Virus record (IMG/VR): IMGVR_UViG_3300034198_017033
Coordinates: 141,559-205,558 of that record
Source of the DNA: a virus
Strand: one strand, 5' to 3'
DNA: 64,000 bases
Below are positions 24,001 through 31,922 of the stretch, piece by piece. Each line of letters begins with the position of its first letter. Positions within the stretch are counted from its first letter, which is position 1. A model generated the notes under the pieces. That model made no database searches and was not told where the DNA came from. It saw nothing but the letters and a program-made list of their open reading frames with translations. A program made the position numbers and the translations under genes.

Positions 24001-24832
24001 GTTTTCTTTTAATCTTTGATGCTCTGCTAAGAGTAATTGCAACCTCAGTAACTGGTAATCCAAGTCTTTCGGCGCGCTCAAATATAAAAGGCCAGTCAAA
24101 ATTTTCAGAATTGTAACCAGCAATAATGTCTGGTTTTAAAAATTCTATTATTTTAAAGAATTTAATAATATTTTGACGTTCACTTTCACGTTTATCTTTA
24201 GGTGAATCACCTATTGTTTCTATAACCGCTTCGTTACCCTTATTGTCTTTAACACCGATTTGAAATATTGCATCTCTAGTTGCAAATAACCCCTCGGTTT
24301 CCAAGTCAAATTGTAATCTATGCAAATCATCGTAATCCTCAAACCCTTTGAATAAACGCTTACCTGATTGAATTAAAAATTGTTCAGTAGGGCTGAACAT
24401 GATAAAAGATTTTTGGTGTTCTTTACTAAAGATATCGACACCACCGTTTTTAAAAAAATTAATTAAATCGTTAGAGTTTTTTTTACACTTAGCCATATAA
24501 ATATAACCATTTTCCATCCTATCAGGAATAAAACCATCTTCAGACCATGTTCTTAATTTGGTGATTTTAACACCAAAATGTTTACTAGCCTCAATAACTT
24601 TCATTCGTTTTCCTTGATAAAGATATTGTGTCACATCTTCTTTAAACCAAAGAAATGGTTGGAAATTGTGTTCCTCTATTCGTTTATTACCTTCCTCTAC
24701 ATCATTAACTACTAATGATACGTAAGGTTTATCATAATAAGACTCAACAGCGACAATATATTTTTGAGGGTCACTACCTTGTAAGAAAGATTCTATTCTT
24801 TCATTGCTAACTTTTTGTTCAGTATGGCTCAT
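21071..24832 (-). CDS. gp43: Family B DNA polymerase (T4 gp43-like)
   Basis: 1253 residues, much longer than T4 gp43 (898). Proofreading exonuclease: FDLETEG (catalytic D176, E178) and AGYNSENFDWPFI (238-250). Polymerase: motif A KLDFAALYPK (473-482), motif B LKILANSWFGSYG (567-579), motif C LVLDTDGCNF (619-628). Motif C is DTDG rather than the usual DTDS; the metal-binding aspartates D622 and D624 are kept. A GDTDS at 587-591 is just after motif B and is not the active site. Long insertions separate the palm motifs. The last about 90 residues are very acidic and end EEDWGF, possibly a sliding-clamp contact. It is read from a host-type promoter (24849-24879) with a 13-nt leader. Confidence 0.93.
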   Translation of the reverse strand: MSHTEQKVSNERIESFLQGSDPQKYIVAVESYYDKPYVSLVVNDVEEGNKRIEEHNFQPFLWFKEDVTQYLYQGKRMKVIEASKHFGVKITKLRTWSEDGFIPDRMENGYIYMAKCKKNSNDLINFFKNGGVDIFSKEHQKSFIMFSPTEQFLIQSGKRLFKGFEDYDDLHRLQFDLETEGLFATRDAIFQIGVKDNKGNEAVIETIGDSPKDKRESERQNIIKFFKIIEFLKPDIIAGYNSENFDWPFIFERAERLGLPVTEVAITLSRASKIKRKPATLKLGGETEAYNQTHMFGYNILDISHAVRRAMAINSEIKSWGLKYITQYSEIAKPNRVYVPGDKINATWADKENKYAFNDTNGDWYKITETNQIQDGYVVKTGAFIVQRYLIDDLWETEQIDNIFNQASFLIAKILPTTFQRSSTMGTAGQWKLIMAAWSYENGLAIPETQPKRDFTGGLSRLLEVGFARNVYKLDFAALYPKTQLTWDIFPELDITGVMKGTLTYVVDTRDKYKFLNGKEKGVFKSLEKKLKEESANMSQAEIDKLKKEIQEHKALANLYDKKQLPLKILANSWFGSYGAPYIFNWGDTDSAEETTCRGRQYLRLMVRHFTEKYGFRALVLDTDGCNFAAPDNLNDFSYVANGTHWKTEGEGGKTLYGIDAVLAEFNETFMIGRMGLDLDDVCTSTINFARKNYANDIGGKIKLVGNSIKSKKMPVYIEEFLNKGIRMLLDGDGYSFINHYYEYVDKIYNYKIPLIKMASKSKVKLSITDYKKKAKMKNKAGNPMPKQAHMELAMLNNLDTSLGDVLYYINTGTSKSQGDLQTIWENKMTKKQLEKWYINNGQDSTPPEAKSTLKINCKLIMPDTVERDFEAIKELEMLKKAVEKVGEEGGDVNQFDARIKELESTLFTDEYNVARYLEAFNKKVKPLLVCFSPEIRDQIQLSIIKIKDKETKKTFEVLKDRIIFTKSQCSLISGKPFRPVDQDSYEDLMVMEDKEIKFWERVNKVPNNMELSEWEEIKIDYYERMRIAKEEGVVEEKEKLDEIFKRLEVKDFSLIRKKGELPIDIFILCDIGENGTLISRKWGETLCHIREIFKYEKESRERDNFYKLKKYSDGDNRYDLWLDYLEECRIMSGETININTEEVEIDDLTLLGKLKEKADSIVIEKPVIEKKKRTYSENEDDEEELEEDEEGNLIRSDEELLLDDEFDDTFSEVPEGYVVDETAIVNVMDKEAELHETPEVVVKEESEEDWGF

Positions 24833-24848
24833 AATTTATTTTTTATTG

Positions 24849-24879
24849 CAAATATACTAAACATTTTATTATTAGACAA
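24849..24879 (-). promoter_or_regulatory. Host-type (Bacteroidota) promoter for DNA polymerase
   Basis: On the minus strand TTG (24877-24879), exactly 20 nt, then TATATTTG (24849-24856). The predicted start is at about 24845. Confidence 0.7.
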
Positions 24880-24892
24880 GTAAAATGAGTGT

Positions 24893-24925
24893 AAAAAAAA
24901 ATAACTTTGTGACACACAAAGTTAT
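24893..24925 (-). terminator. Strong hairpin terminator
   Basis: ATAACTTTGTG (24901-24911) pairs perfectly with CACAAAGTTAT (24915-24925) over a 3-nt loop. On the minus strand it is followed by a run of eight T. It ends the fibre operon that finishes at 24958 and insulates the polymerase promoter. Confidence 0.8.
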
Positions 24926-24957
24926 GATTTTATTTTTAAAAAAGCAAGTTTTTAATG

Positions 24958-25329
24958 TTATTTTTTTATTGTTCTTTCTAAAATGTTAATAAAAAGTTCT
25001 TCTCTAATTGGAACTATAAGGGTTCCAGTACCGTCTAAAAAATCAATTTCAAACTGACCAACATATCTACCAGATACTGAAGAATCTCTTTCAGTAAATT
25101 GATAAGTTAGATAAAATTCATCACCAACACAATTAGTTGGTTCTACTTGTTCAATTCCAGTAGGTTTTTTTGCTATACGTTTAACACCTGTGATAACATC
25201 TGTCATAGTAAAATAAATGCTAGCGTTTTGCACTTTTTCGTGAAACTTTTGAAAATCGTTTCTACCGTCCTGTATTAATTCTAATTTTAACACAGGAAGT
25301 GTAGAGTTTTTATTTATTGAGAATTCCAT
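24958..25329 (-). CDS. Small beta-rich baseplate or fibre-associated protein
   Basis: 123 residues. The pattern IYFTMTDVITGVKRIAKKPTG, then YLTYQFTERDSSVSGRYVGQFEIDFLDGTGTLIVPIREELFINIL resembles the N-terminal module of baseplate upper proteins (BppU-like), an immunoglobulin-type beta fold that attaches receptor-binding proteins. The match is by eye. It is the last gene of the second fibre block. Confidence 0.5.
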   Translation of the reverse strand: MEFSINKNSTLPVLKLELIQDGRNDFQKFHEKVQNASIYFTMTDVITGVKRIAKKPTGIEQVEPTNCVGDEFYLTYQFTERDSSVSGRYVGQFEIDFLDGTGTLIVPIREELFINILERTIKK

Positions 25330-25349
25330 ATTTTTAATTATTTTATTTG

Positions 25350-25370
25350 TTTTATTATAATTATAAAAAT
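25350..25370 (-). promoter_or_regulatory. Weak late-type motif
   Basis: The minus strand reads ATTTTTATAATTATAATAAAA, 20 nt before the gene at 24958-25329. It is a partial match to the recurring motif. Confidence 0.3.
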
Positions 25371-25374
25371 AATT

Positions 25375-26757
25375 TTAAGTTATATTTATTGTTCTTGTTA
25401 CACCACTTATTCTTATTTTTAAACCAGTTAAAGTATTACTTTCTAACCAAATATCACCGTCATTTGGACTTGAAGGTGCTGGTCCAACTTCAAGTCTCAT
25501 AAGAGCTTGGTCTGTTGTTGATGGACCTATATGTAAATTAGCTCGTGGTTCAACAACATTTATACCAATAGCACCATCTGTTCTAGCTGAATAAATAGGT
25601 TCAGTTTCAGTGTTATTGTAAACATTTGCACCAAACAATATACCACCAATGTTAATTTGACGTTTAGTATTTGGTGGTAATGTTATATTAGTACCTATGA
25701 TAATGTTATTGTCACTAACACTACCAGCTGAATTTAAACCAGCTTTGTGACCGATTATAATAGAATAATCTGAATTAGTATTATAACCAGCTTGATATCC
25801 AATAAATGTTGAATATCTAGTCTTAGTAGCCCCAGATGCTACCTGATATCCAATAAAATTACAGTATTCAGCAACATCGGTTCTAATACCAGCGCTATTA
25901 CCTAAAAAATTAGAATTTCTAGCATTTGTAGCCCTATAACCAGCTTGATACCCAATAAAATTAGATTGATTAGAACCATTAGACCCATCACCAGCTTCTC
26001 TACCAATAAAGTTAGAATAATAAGATTCACCAGCATCACGACCAGCAGAAGTCCCAATAAAATTAGAGAAAGCAGAACCATTAGCCGCAACACCAGCACT
26101 ATTACCAACAACAAACATATGTTCAGCCGATGCATTTGCACTATCACCAATTGCAATACTGTTAGTACCAGCCACAATTGGTGAGGCGCCAGGTGCTGAA
26201 CTAGGTTCAGCATACCATAAAGGTTTATAAAAACCAGGAACTTCAAATGTACCACCAGTGTTGTTAGTGAATGTGGCAACACGACTATTTTCATCATAAG
26301 TACCACCAGTTACTCTAATATCTAAAGGTAAATTTTGATATGTAGTAGCTGATATTGTAGTCGCTGTTAATCCGTTGGTAAATCTAGTTGCTCCAGATAC
26401 CGTACCTCCAGTAAATGATGGTAAATTTTGATATGTAGTAGCTGATATTGTACTTGCTGTTAATCCGTTAGTAAATCTAGTTGCACCAGATACCGTACCT
26501 CCAGTAAATGAACTACCAGTACTAAACCCAGAAACGCTAAATGTACCGCCAGTGCTGTTGGTAAACACAGCAGTACCAGCAGAATATGTACCACCTGTGA
26601 TATAAAGTTCTGTGTTACCACTAAAATAAGGTGTTAAAAAATTTAATAACCCTTGTATGTCTTGTTTTTTTGTTGTCCCACTGTTAACAATAGGGAATAT
26701 ATCACTAACTGTTAGATTAGCGTTTGCTTGTAATTGACTTATTTTTCTATTTGGCAT
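25375..26757 (-). CDS. Tail fibre, paralogue of the 682-residue fibre
   Basis: 460 residues. After RKISQLQANANLTVSDIFPIV, a common phage fibre start, come two copies of a 31-residue unit (SFTGGTVSGATRFTNGLTA...), then NSIAIGDSANASAEHMFVVG and about eight 17-residue repeats of the type SNFIGYQAGYRATNARN. The end has GAIGINVVEPRANLHIGPS and a short C-terminal domain (LRVTIN-like strands). Architecture and several blocks are shared with 14024-16072. The role is a trimeric fibre shaft and tip. Confidence 0.75.
   Translation of the reverse strand: MPNRKISQLQANANLTVSDIFPIVNSGTTKKQDIQGLLNFLTPYFSGNTELYITGGTYSAGTAVFTNSTGGTFSVSGFSTGSSFTGGTVSGATRFTNGLTASTISATTYQNLPSFTGGTVSGATRFTNGLTATTISATTYQNLPLDIRVTGGTYDENSRVATFTNNTGGTFEVPGFYKPLWYAEPSSAPGASPIVAGTNSIAIGDSANASAEHMFVVGNSAGVAANGSAFSNFIGTSAGRDAGESYYSNFIGREAGDGSNGSNQSNFIGYQAGYRATNARNSNFLGNSAGIRTDVAEYCNFIGYQVASGATKTRYSTFIGYQAGYNTNSDYSIIIGHKAGLNSAGSVSDNNIIIGTNITLPPNTKRQINIGGILFGANVYNNTETEPIYSARTDGAIGINVVEPRANLHIGPSTTDQALMRLEVGPAPSSPNDGDIWLESNTLTGLKIRISGVTRTINIT
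25740..26110 (-). repeat. Tandem 51-bp coding repeats of the fibre shaft
   Basis: Degenerate units encode 17-residue SNFIGxxAG repeats, as in the array at 14650-15230. Confidence 0.7.
26327..26512 (-). repeat. Tandem 93-bp duplication inside the fibre gene
   Basis: 26327-26419 and 26420-26512 are near-identical (a few substitutions) and each encodes 31 residues. The short divergence suggests a recent in-frame duplication. Confidence 0.8.
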
Positions 26758-26765
26758 TTTATGTG

Positions 26766-26783
26766 TTTTTATATAAATATTAA
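26766..26783 (-). promoter_or_regulatory. Candidate late promoter motif
   Basis: The minus strand reads TTTAATATTTATATAAAA, ending 8 nt before the fibre ATG at 26755-26757. Confidence 0.5.
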
Positions 26784-26790
26784 ATTTTTT

Positions 26791-28656
26791 CTATTCTAAC
26801 GAAATATTTTCATCGTCTTCAGTCACTATATCAAATTCGTTTTCAGTTAACAAATAATTTGTTGCACTTAACCCATATTGGTTTAACCCAGCATTGTAAT
26901 TTTCTACTATATTACAATATTTCAATTCACATATATTATATTTAAATTGAGAAATAGAACCAACAAAAGTACCAGCAAAATTTGTTTCGATTGGTAAATC
27001 CCTGTCTCTTGGGTCTAACCCATCAAAGGTCTGACTTTCCATAAGACCTTGAGAACCACCACCAAGACTAAAGTTAAAAGGAACACCAATTTGTTTATCC
27101 TTATATTCTTGAAGTCTTTTAGCGATAAATTCATCAAAATCGTTAACAACAAATTTAAGTTTAGCGTTTACATAAAACATAAGTTTACCCTTACGCCTAG
27201 ATGCTGTTTTTAAATCACAATCATCTTTATAATCTGTTACAAATTTAATAACAATATAATTCCATTCATCGAAATTAACCATATCTGGTAGCGAGTATTT
27301 TTCTTCAATAGTGATTCCACTAACATATACTCTTTCGTTGTTAATTGTTTGACAACCGCCAGTTACAGTTAATAACCTATAACCTATTTTACCATCATCA
27401 GTAATTCTGAACCCTAAAGCATTATCTATTATGTCTAATTTATAATCTAATTCAGTCATAGGTTTAGAAAAACCACTAAATGAATGTACTGTTTGATTAC
27501 CAAAACCATCGTTAGGGCCATGACAATAAGTTGAACAACCACCACTTAGTGCTGCTCTACCGTATACTAAAAATGGGTTATTTTCATTTGAAATCACCAT
27601 TCTAGTTCTAGCAACAGCTATTCCTTTTCCATCATAATTACAAACATGCTTAGAACCCAAACCATCCATAGGACCATTACATCTACTACATCTACAATTA
27701 GGGTTATATATTTCATGACTTTCATCGTGTATAACTAAACTACCAGTGTCACCAGTATACGTTTCAAAATTTTTTCGACCAGAACCTCTACCATATATAA
27801 GGAATTGATTTGTTATTAAATCAATTGTAACTTGAGGTGGTGATAAAGGTATTCCGATTCCAAAATCACCCACAATTGTAATGTCTGTTTCTTTAGGTAT
27901 TGTACACCATTCACTAACGGTTTCTCCACTAGTACACGCGGTTGCAGTACACGCGCTAGTACAACCTGTATCAGCACCGTAAAATTGATTCCAAAATTTG
28001 TTTTCAGCTCTAGTACCCATATAAAAGAAAAAACCTTTATTATTAGGGTATAAGTCATTAAGTGTTGTTCCTACTGGGTCAATATCCTCAGGTTTTAACC
28101 AAAATTCAGCACCCCATGATTGATTTACTCTAGTAGGTAATACTTCATAAGTGTAACCATCTAACTTAAAGAATCCTTGATAAAAACCACCTAAAAATTG
28201 AATATATTCACCTTCAGGACCAGATGTAGGTAATAAAGTATACGTTAAACCAGATGTTGTTCCAGTAACCCTATTCATAATTAAACCATTGTCACCAGAT
28301 TCTATTACTAAAGTGCTAGTTGTTAATGCTGATAATAATGCTTGGTTCGTTGTATCACCGCTTTGTTTATCAAAAGTTATCAAACCGTTATCAATACCAG
28401 TAAGACCTATTGTGTTTAACGTATAACCAGAATTTGTGGCCCCAGACCAACTAACAAGACTATGTATGTTGTTAGTAGAACCGCTTAAAAACGTATCTGG
28501 GTTATTAAAATCATACCAAACAACAAAACATGAACCTGACAACAACGAATCACAACCACCTGATGTTTCATCATTGGCCAAATAAAAATCCCAATAATCA
28601 CTATTAGAGATTTGTAATTTTAGTTTGTCGAAGTTAAAATTTTTAATATTTCCCAT
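26791..28656 (-). CDS. Tail protein with LamG/ConA-like domain and Cys-rich insert
   Basis: 621 residues. SGSCFVVWYDFNNPDTFLSGSTNNIHSLVSWSGAT and QSWGAEFWLKPEDI, later GFFFYMGTRAENKFW and LMFYVNAKLKFVVNDFDEFI, are patterns of jelly-roll (LamG/concanavalin-like) domains that bind sugars. The middle contains cysteine clusters (TGCTSACTATACTSG; NPNCRCSRCNGPMDG with HVCNYDG after; SGGCSTYCHGPNDG), possibly metal-binding knuckles. PRDRDLP and FAGTFVGSISQFKYN near the C terminus again fit LamG. It is a likely receptor-binding or virion surface protein, 10 nt after the 595-residue fibre gene. Confidence 0.6.
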   Translation of the reverse strand: MGNIKNFNFDKLKLQISNSDYWDFYLANDETSGGCDSLLSGSCFVVWYDFNNPDTFLSGSTNNIHSLVSWSGATNSGYTLNTIGLTGIDNGLITFDKQSGDTTNQALLSALTTSTLVIESGDNGLIMNRVTGTTSGLTYTLLPTSGPEGEYIQFLGGFYQGFFKLDGYTYEVLPTRVNQSWGAEFWLKPEDIDPVGTTLNDLYPNNKGFFFYMGTRAENKFWNQFYGADTGCTSACTATACTSGETVSEWCTIPKETDITIVGDFGIGIPLSPPQVTIDLITNQFLIYGRGSGRKNFETYTGDTGSLVIHDESHEIYNPNCRCSRCNGPMDGLGSKHVCNYDGKGIAVARTRMVISNENNPFLVYGRAALSGGCSTYCHGPNDGFGNQTVHSFSGFSKPMTELDYKLDIIDNALGFRITDDGKIGYRLLTVTGGCQTINNERVYVSGITIEEKYSLPDMVNFDEWNYIVIKFVTDYKDDCDLKTASRRKGKLMFYVNAKLKFVVNDFDEFIAKRLQEYKDKQIGVPFNFSLGGGSQGLMESQTFDGLDPRDRDLPIETNFAGTFVGSISQFKYNICELKYCNIVENYNAGLNQYGLSATNYLLTENEFDIVTEDDENISLE

Positions 28657-28660
28657 TTTA

Positions 28661-28674
28661 TTTTTATTAATATC
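28661..28674 (-). promoter_or_regulatory. Weak late-type motif
   Basis: The minus strand reads GATATTAATAAAAA just before the ATG at 28654-28656, overlapping the stop of the gene upstream. It is partial. Confidence 0.25.
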
Positions 28675-30454
28675 TAATCATTAATTGACCTGCTGATGTT
28701 CTGTAAACTGTACCAACTTCTAAACCAAGACCTATAGCTGCTGCGTTATCAGCGGCAACAAGTACTGACTGTAAATTTAAAGTATTAGTATATAAAGTAT
28801 CTGAAGTAGTACCTGAAATACCAGCACCTAATACTATTGAATTCGTCGCACCGCTATCAACAACTGACTGCTCACCATGCACAAAAGAAAAATCAGCTAA
28901 AGCCCTAGAATTTAACCCACCAACAAATGAATAATTACCACTAGCTGTTGAACCTGAACCACTAGCATGTGAATAATTACCGCTAGCTATTGTTGCACCA
29001 CCTTCAGCATGACTAGCAATACCACTAGCTGTTGTCCCAGAACCTTCAGCGTGTGAACCAGTATTACTAGCTATAGTAAAAAAACCTTCAGAATGTGATG
29101 CAAAACCACTAGCTATCGTATTCCAACCTTCAGCGTGTGATGTTGTACCAGTCGCTCTCGTATACCAACCTTCAGCATGACTAGCATCACCATTAGCTAT
29201 TGTCCCTTGACCCTCAGCATGTGTTGTACTACCACTAGCTATAGTATTTGAACCTTCAGCATGTGAATTATTGCCTCTAGCTATTGTACCATTACCCTCA
29301 GCATGTGAATATTCACCACTAGCAGTTGTACCACCACCTTCAGCATGTGATGCATCACCAGTTGCTTTAGTGTTGTAACATTCAGCATGGCTACCAACAC
29401 CACTAGCTATTGTTCCAACACCTTCAGCGTGTGAACTATCAGTTGTTGCAGTAGTTGGTAAATACCCAGTTTTAAAACTATACCCACCTTCAGCATGACT
29501 ACCAATACCGATAGCAAAATTACCAACACCTTCAGCATGTGAATAATCACCATCAGCAGTTGTACCGCTACCTTCAGCATGTGAATAATCACCATTAGCA
29601 ATTGATTCTTTACCTTCAGCATGTGATGCATCACCTTTAGCTTCTGTAGAATAACCTTCAGCGTGTGAATAAACACCAGCTCCAGTTAAATAACCTTCCG
29701 TATGTGAGTAATTACCGCTAGCTATCGTTCCAAAACCATAAGCGACTGAATAATCTCCACTAGCTACAGAACCATGATTTTTAGCTGCTAAAGAATAAGT
29801 ACCAGTACCAGAAGACCATAATATCGACCCACCACTAATAGTAACACCAGTAACTGGGCTCCATGTTGCCATACCTTCGGAATCATTACATGTTAAAACA
29901 TAACCAATTTGTGGACTGTTAGTCACGATAAGTCTTTCAGTTCTAGTCATTCCAGAAACATCAACCCATATAGTTCTACCTGTATAATCTAAACTAGTAG
30001 CAGAATAAAAAACCAATTCTTCGGTTTCAACTGTACCAGAATAAGCACCACCACCTAAACTATACATAGCTATAGCTGTTATATCAAAACCAACACCAGA
30101 ATAAGATAGCGCTACTGTGTTCCCATCAATTACCGTTGTGCTACTAACACCAAAAACAGAATCAACTGTTTGTGTTGTCGCTGAGTTTGAAGGTGTTAAC
30201 GCAGAAAAATAAGGTTCAGCCAAAGCCATTGCTGGGTTAAACCAATTGAAAACTGTTGTCGCACTGTTTCCAGAGAATGTACTAGCAACAAATGATTGAC
30301 TAGTTGTTTCACCACTTGTTAAAGGGTTTGGTCCTGTTGTTAAATCGTTAAATGTTAAACCAAATGATGTACCACCCGATAAAATCGTTTTTGTTTTCTC
30401 AAATTGTTTAACTTGTCTATTACTTGAAAAGTCTAATTTTGTTCTAAAAGGCAT
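28667..30454 (-). CDS. Fibre with YadA-like 14-residue head repeats
   Basis: 595 residues. Residues about 230-520 carry around twenty repeats of the form SHAEGxxTxAxGxx (for example SHAEGSGTTADGDY), the signature of YadA-type left-handed beta-roll head domains found in trimeric autotransporter adhesins. The N-terminal 200 residues are a beta-rich attachment region (PFRTKLDFSSNRQVKQFEKT), and the C-terminal end GLGLEVGTVYRTSAGQLMIRY is typical of phage fibres with this repeat. The likely role is trimeric receptor-binding fibre. It is the first gene of the minus-strand block, with a late-type motif at 30464-30480. Confidence 0.8.
   Translation of the reverse strand: MPFRTKLDFSSNRQVKQFEKTKTILSGGTSFGLTFNDLTTGPNPLTSGETTSQSFVASTFSGNSATTVFNWFNPAMALAEPYFSALTPSNSATTQTVDSVFGVSSTTVIDGNTVALSYSGVGFDITAIAMYSLGGGAYSGTVETEELVFYSATSLDYTGRTIWVDVSGMTRTERLIVTNSPQIGYVLTCNDSEGMATWSPVTGVTISGGSILWSSGTGTYSLAAKNHGSVASGDYSVAYGFGTIASGNYSHTEGYLTGAGVYSHAEGYSTEAKGDASHAEGKESIANGDYSHAEGSGTTADGDYSHAEGVGNFAIGIGSHAEGGYSFKTGYLPTTATTDSSHAEGVGTIASGVGSHAECYNTKATGDASHAEGGGTTASGEYSHAEGNGTIARGNNSHAEGSNTIASGSTTHAEGQGTIANGDASHAEGWYTRATGTTSHAEGWNTIASGFASHSEGFFTIASNTGSHAEGSGTTASGIASHAEGGATIASGNYSHASGSGSTASGNYSFVGGLNSRALADFSFVHGEQSVVDSGATNSIVLGAGISGTTSDTLYTNTLNLQSVLVAADNAAAIGLGLEVGTVYRTSAGQLMIRY
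28930..29760 (-). repeat. 42-bp coding repeats (SHAEG array)
   Basis: Degenerate 42-bp units, seen on the plus strand as ccttcagcatgtgaa alternating with accactagct, encode the 14-residue YadA-like repeats. Confidence 0.8.
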
Positions 30455-30463
30455 ATTTATATG

Positions 30464-30480
30464 TTTTATTATAAATATTC
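30464..30480 (-). promoter_or_regulatory. Candidate late promoter motif
   Basis: The minus strand reads GAATATTTATAATAAAA, ending 9 nt before the YadA-like fibre ATG. A divergent copy of the core serves the plus-strand gene at 30516. Confidence 0.6.
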
Positions 30481-30488
30481 TATGTTTT

Positions 30489-30507
30489 CAATATATTTAT
30501 ATGAAAA
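30489..30507 (+). promoter_or_regulatory. Candidate late promoter motif (divergent partner)
   Basis: CAATATATTTATATGAAAA has the ATATTTATA core and ends 8 nt before the ATG at 30516. Confidence 0.4.
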
Positions 30508-30515
30508 GATAAATT

Positions 30516-31016
30516 ATGAGTAGATTTATGAATAAAAAACAATTGGACGAACTAGTTGGTGGTGATATATTTTCAGATGGTGGTGATAGAAACCAAGTAA
30601 AAGACAAAGAAATAGAGACTGGACCAGTTGATAAACCCTTTAACGATTATTCAGATTATCAAAAAGGTAAGTCAACAACAACAGATAAAGTTTTTTCTAG
30701 ATATAGACAAAACATACCATGGTTTGCTGTTTATAGCTTTGGTGGTTCAACTACAGGTGGTTTACCTATGTACTATGGTCAAATTAGTAAATTAAGTGAA
30801 GATAAAAAAATTCTATCTAAAAAAGACTTAGATGAAATTATTGAGGATTTGGTTAAAAAAAAGTTAACAAATGACGTTACCGATAAAAACTATAATCCTA
30901 AAGTAGCTAAACTTGTTGACTCAATAGAAGATAGTAATTTATCAGATGAACAATTAGATGAATTAAAAAAAGCTATAGAAGCTAAAAAAAATAAACCTAA
31001 AAATAAAAATATATAA
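30516..31016 (+). CDS. Virion-type protein of unknown function
   Basis: 166 residues. The N-terminal part is acidic (KKQLDELVGGDIFSDGGD), the middle is RYRQNIPWFAVYSFGGSTTGGLPMYYGQ, and the C-terminal half is helical and charged, ending in a K/N-rich tail. I do not recognise a family. It shares a TAATG stop-start overlap with the next gene and heads a five-gene plus-strand operon (30516-33239) that ends at a strong terminator. Confidence 0.55.
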   Translation: MSRFMNKKQLDELVGGDIFSDGGDRNQVKDKEIETGPVDKPFNDYSDYQKGKSTTTDKVFSRYRQNIPWFAVYSFGGSTTGGLPMYYGQISKLSEDKKILSKKDLDEIIEDLVKKKLTNDVTDKNYNPKVAKLVDSIEDSNLSDEQLDELKKAIEAKKNKPKNKNI

Positions 31017-31447
31017 TGAATAGTAATATAGCCGATAAGCAAATTAATAGTAAAAATGGTGAAACAAAAGCTCATCAAGCATATGCTATGGAATTTTCTA
31101 GGTTAAAGAATGCTAAAAAAGTTTGTGAAGGAAACGGAAACTGTTTTGAATATAATAATTTAGGTGGGCAAAATAGATATGTTGAAATTGAAAGGTTAGT
31201 ACAAGCTGAAAGAAAAAAAGATAAATTATCTAAAAAAATAACAAATACTACAGACCCTAACAATACATATCAAGATGAAAAAAACGGTACTGAAGTTAGT
31301 ATAGCTAAAGTTACTAAAAAAGCTGACCACTCTGGTGGGGAAACAAAAAAAATTCTTTCGAATAGTCAAGCCTTAACCGAAGAAATTTCAAATATCAAAT
31401 ATTTAATAGAATACATGAATAACAATAACATAAATAAAATAATATAA
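31016..31447 (+). CDS. Charged protein of unknown function
   Basis: 143 residues. KAHQAYAMEFSRLKNAKKVCEGNGNCFEYNNLGG contains two cysteines seven residues apart. The rest is lysine-rich and probably extended or helical (YVEIERLVQAERKKDKLSKK). Start and stop overlap with the gene before it (TAATG). No family is recognised. Confidence 0.5.
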   Translation: MNSNIADKQINSKNGETKAHQAYAMEFSRLKNAKKVCEGNGNCFEYNNLGGQNRYVEIERLVQAERKKDKLSKKITNTTDPNNTYQDEKNGTEVSIAKVTKKADHSGGETKKILSNSQALTEEISNIKYLIEYMNNNNINKII

Positions 31448-31451
31448 AGTT

Positions 31452-31910
31452 ATGCCACAAATTTATAACGGTGCTCAGTCACCATTAGAATATTACGCGA
31501 TAAACGGTAATCCGTTATACCCAGGTTCGGGTCGTCTTTCAATAATCCAACAATCTAGAATTGGTACGACAAAATACGCGTTTCAAGGACCTTATAAAAA
31601 CCCACAAATAACTGGTGACATCAATGACCAATACGGTTTAAGTCACACAAATGCTGTTTCTGATACTTTATCACCTTACAATGGTAGAGGTACTGGTGAT
31701 GGTGTTAGTAATGGTGTTTATGGTGCTATTTTTAATTATAACGGTGGTAACGTTGAAGATATAAATGGCGCAACAGCTATCATCGGTTCTGGACGTAACC
31801 CACAAGTTACTTTAAATGCAGGTACTTGGGGTTACGGGCCAACACAAATTGCTGGTTCAAACTATGTAACACCTAACACGGCGTTAAACGTAGGACAAGT
31901 AATCATCTAA
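31452..31910 (+). CDS. Gly-rich virion-type protein
   Basis: 152 residues, rich in G, N, Y and T: QIYNGAQSPLEYYAINGNPLYPGSGRLSIIQQSRIGTTKYAFQGPY, then GDGVSNGVYGAIFNYNGG and GSGRNPQVTLNAGTWGYGPTQ. Codon use is less AT-biased than in its neighbours, as in the tube and capsid genes, suggesting high expression. It is probably a structural protein; no specific family is recognised. Confidence 0.5.
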   Translation: MPQIYNGAQSPLEYYAINGNPLYPGSGRLSIIQQSRIGTTKYAFQGPYKNPQITGDINDQYGLSHTNAVSDTLSPYNGRGTGDGVSNGVYGAIFNYNGGNVEDINGATAIIGSGRNPQVTLNAGTWGYGPTQIAGSNYVTPNTALNVGQVII

Positions 31911-31922
31911 AAAAAATAAAAC

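Noticed and set aside
28930-29760. CRISPR-like regular repeats
   Set aside because: The units are 42 bp, in frame, degenerate and encode SHAEG repeats of a fibre.
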